A stretch of DNA of 6,083 nucleotides from Bifidobacteriaceae bacterium (GTDB lineage Bacteria > Actinomycetota > Actinomycetes > Actinomycetales > WQXJ01). Positions within the stretch are counted from its first letter, which is position 1; each line of letters starts with the position of its first letter. The notes beneath the pieces were generated by a model, which was not told the origin of the DNA, did no database searches, and saw nothing but the letters and a program-made list of their open reading frames with translations. The position numbers and the translations under genes were made by a program. The stretch is taken from NCBI GenBank assembly GCA_031256885.1, contig JAIRPS010000110.1:1-6083 (forward strand). Reading direction: 5' to 3'. This document shows, piece after piece, positions 6,002-6,083 of the stretch.

Positions 6002-6067
6002 TCAGCGCAACACGGCACGCGTGGGGGGGGGGGGGGGGGGGGGTAACAGAAAAAAACAAAGCCTCAT
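6002..6067 (-). CDS. Possible short leader ORF through the C-tract (speculative)
   Basis: The only ATG upstream of the tract (6067) reads MRLCFFLL, seven prolines from the 21 C, then TRAVLR and a TGA at 6004-6002. With 22 or 19 C the same ATG would instead run in frame into the secreted-protein gene. No clear Shine-Dalgarno is visible in the 16 bases left before the window edge. It matters mainly as the frame that tract-length change would switch. Confidence 0.2.
   Translation of the reverse strand: MRLCFFLLPPPPPPPTRAVLR
6023..6043. repeat. Homopolymer of 21 G (21 C on the minus strand)
   Basis: An uninterrupted run of 21 G lies 80 bp upstream of the preferred start of the secreted-protein gene, or inside its 5' end if translation begins at 6059 or 6067. 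A run this long does not persist by chance and mutates by slipped-strand mispairing; such tracts drive phase variation of surface genes in several bacteria. Base-calling error or a poly-G sequencing artefact could also produce or mis-size it. A T-rich stretch (7 T at 6056-6050 apart from one C, minus strand) lies next to it. Confidence 0.85.
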
Positions 6068-6083
6068 TTATTCGTTAAACACC

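Noticed and set aside
5943..6059. Secreted protein beginning at TTG 6059 with a proline run
   Set aside because: There is no suitable Shine-Dalgarno, the extra 39 residues look non-coding (His/Cys-rich, ahead of a complete signal peptide), and TTG 5942 has GGAGGT at 8 nt. Kept only as part of the phase-variation hypothesis.

Overview
The window looks like chromosomal DNA of an actinobacterium with moderate GC content (a little above half by eye). The taxonomic cues are a D-aminoacyl-tRNA deacylase of typical actinobacterial form (an [29 protein letters not shown] core), a lipoprotein of a paralogous family common in Actinobacteria (CM..xG[FY]xY modules plus an ADITCK..VGL segment), and two gene starts without a Shine-Dalgarno sequence. 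A glycyl-radical-enzyme activase suggests anaerobic or facultatively fermentative life. The species cannot be named from this sequence.

Layout. The left part (1-3457) reads on the minus strand: class II fumarase (fumC), then D-aminoacyl-tRNA deacylase (dtd, 4 bp later), then after a 202-bp structured gap a uracil permease (uraA-type), then the start of an unidentified gene running off the left edge. Divergent from fumC, across a 124-bp gap, is a plus-strand gene for a radical-SAM glycyl-radical-enzyme activase (3582-4358). Facing it is a minus-strand pair: a small secreted four-cysteine protein (stop at 5367) followed immediately by a lipoprotein (start at 5366).

How the genes may work together. 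FumC handles fumarate/malate interconversion. The activase would install the glycyl radical in an oxygen-sensitive enzyme such as a pyruvate formate-lyase, whose gene is not here. The two envelope proteins form a tight two-gene unit of unknown function.

Most notable signals. (1) A run of 21 G (21 C in the gene's sense) at 6023-6043, just upstream of, or in the 5' end of, the secreted-protein gene, is a candidate phase-variation switch, with sequencing artefact as the main rival. (2) The uracil permease has a roughly 118-nt leader with tandem hairpins and a 15-codon leader ORF whose stop overlaps the permease Shine-Dalgarno. (3) The activase has the N-terminus of the ferredoxin-containing class but a 20-residue linker where the extra Fe-S domain should be. 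No mobile elements, RNA genes or CRISPR arrays were seen.
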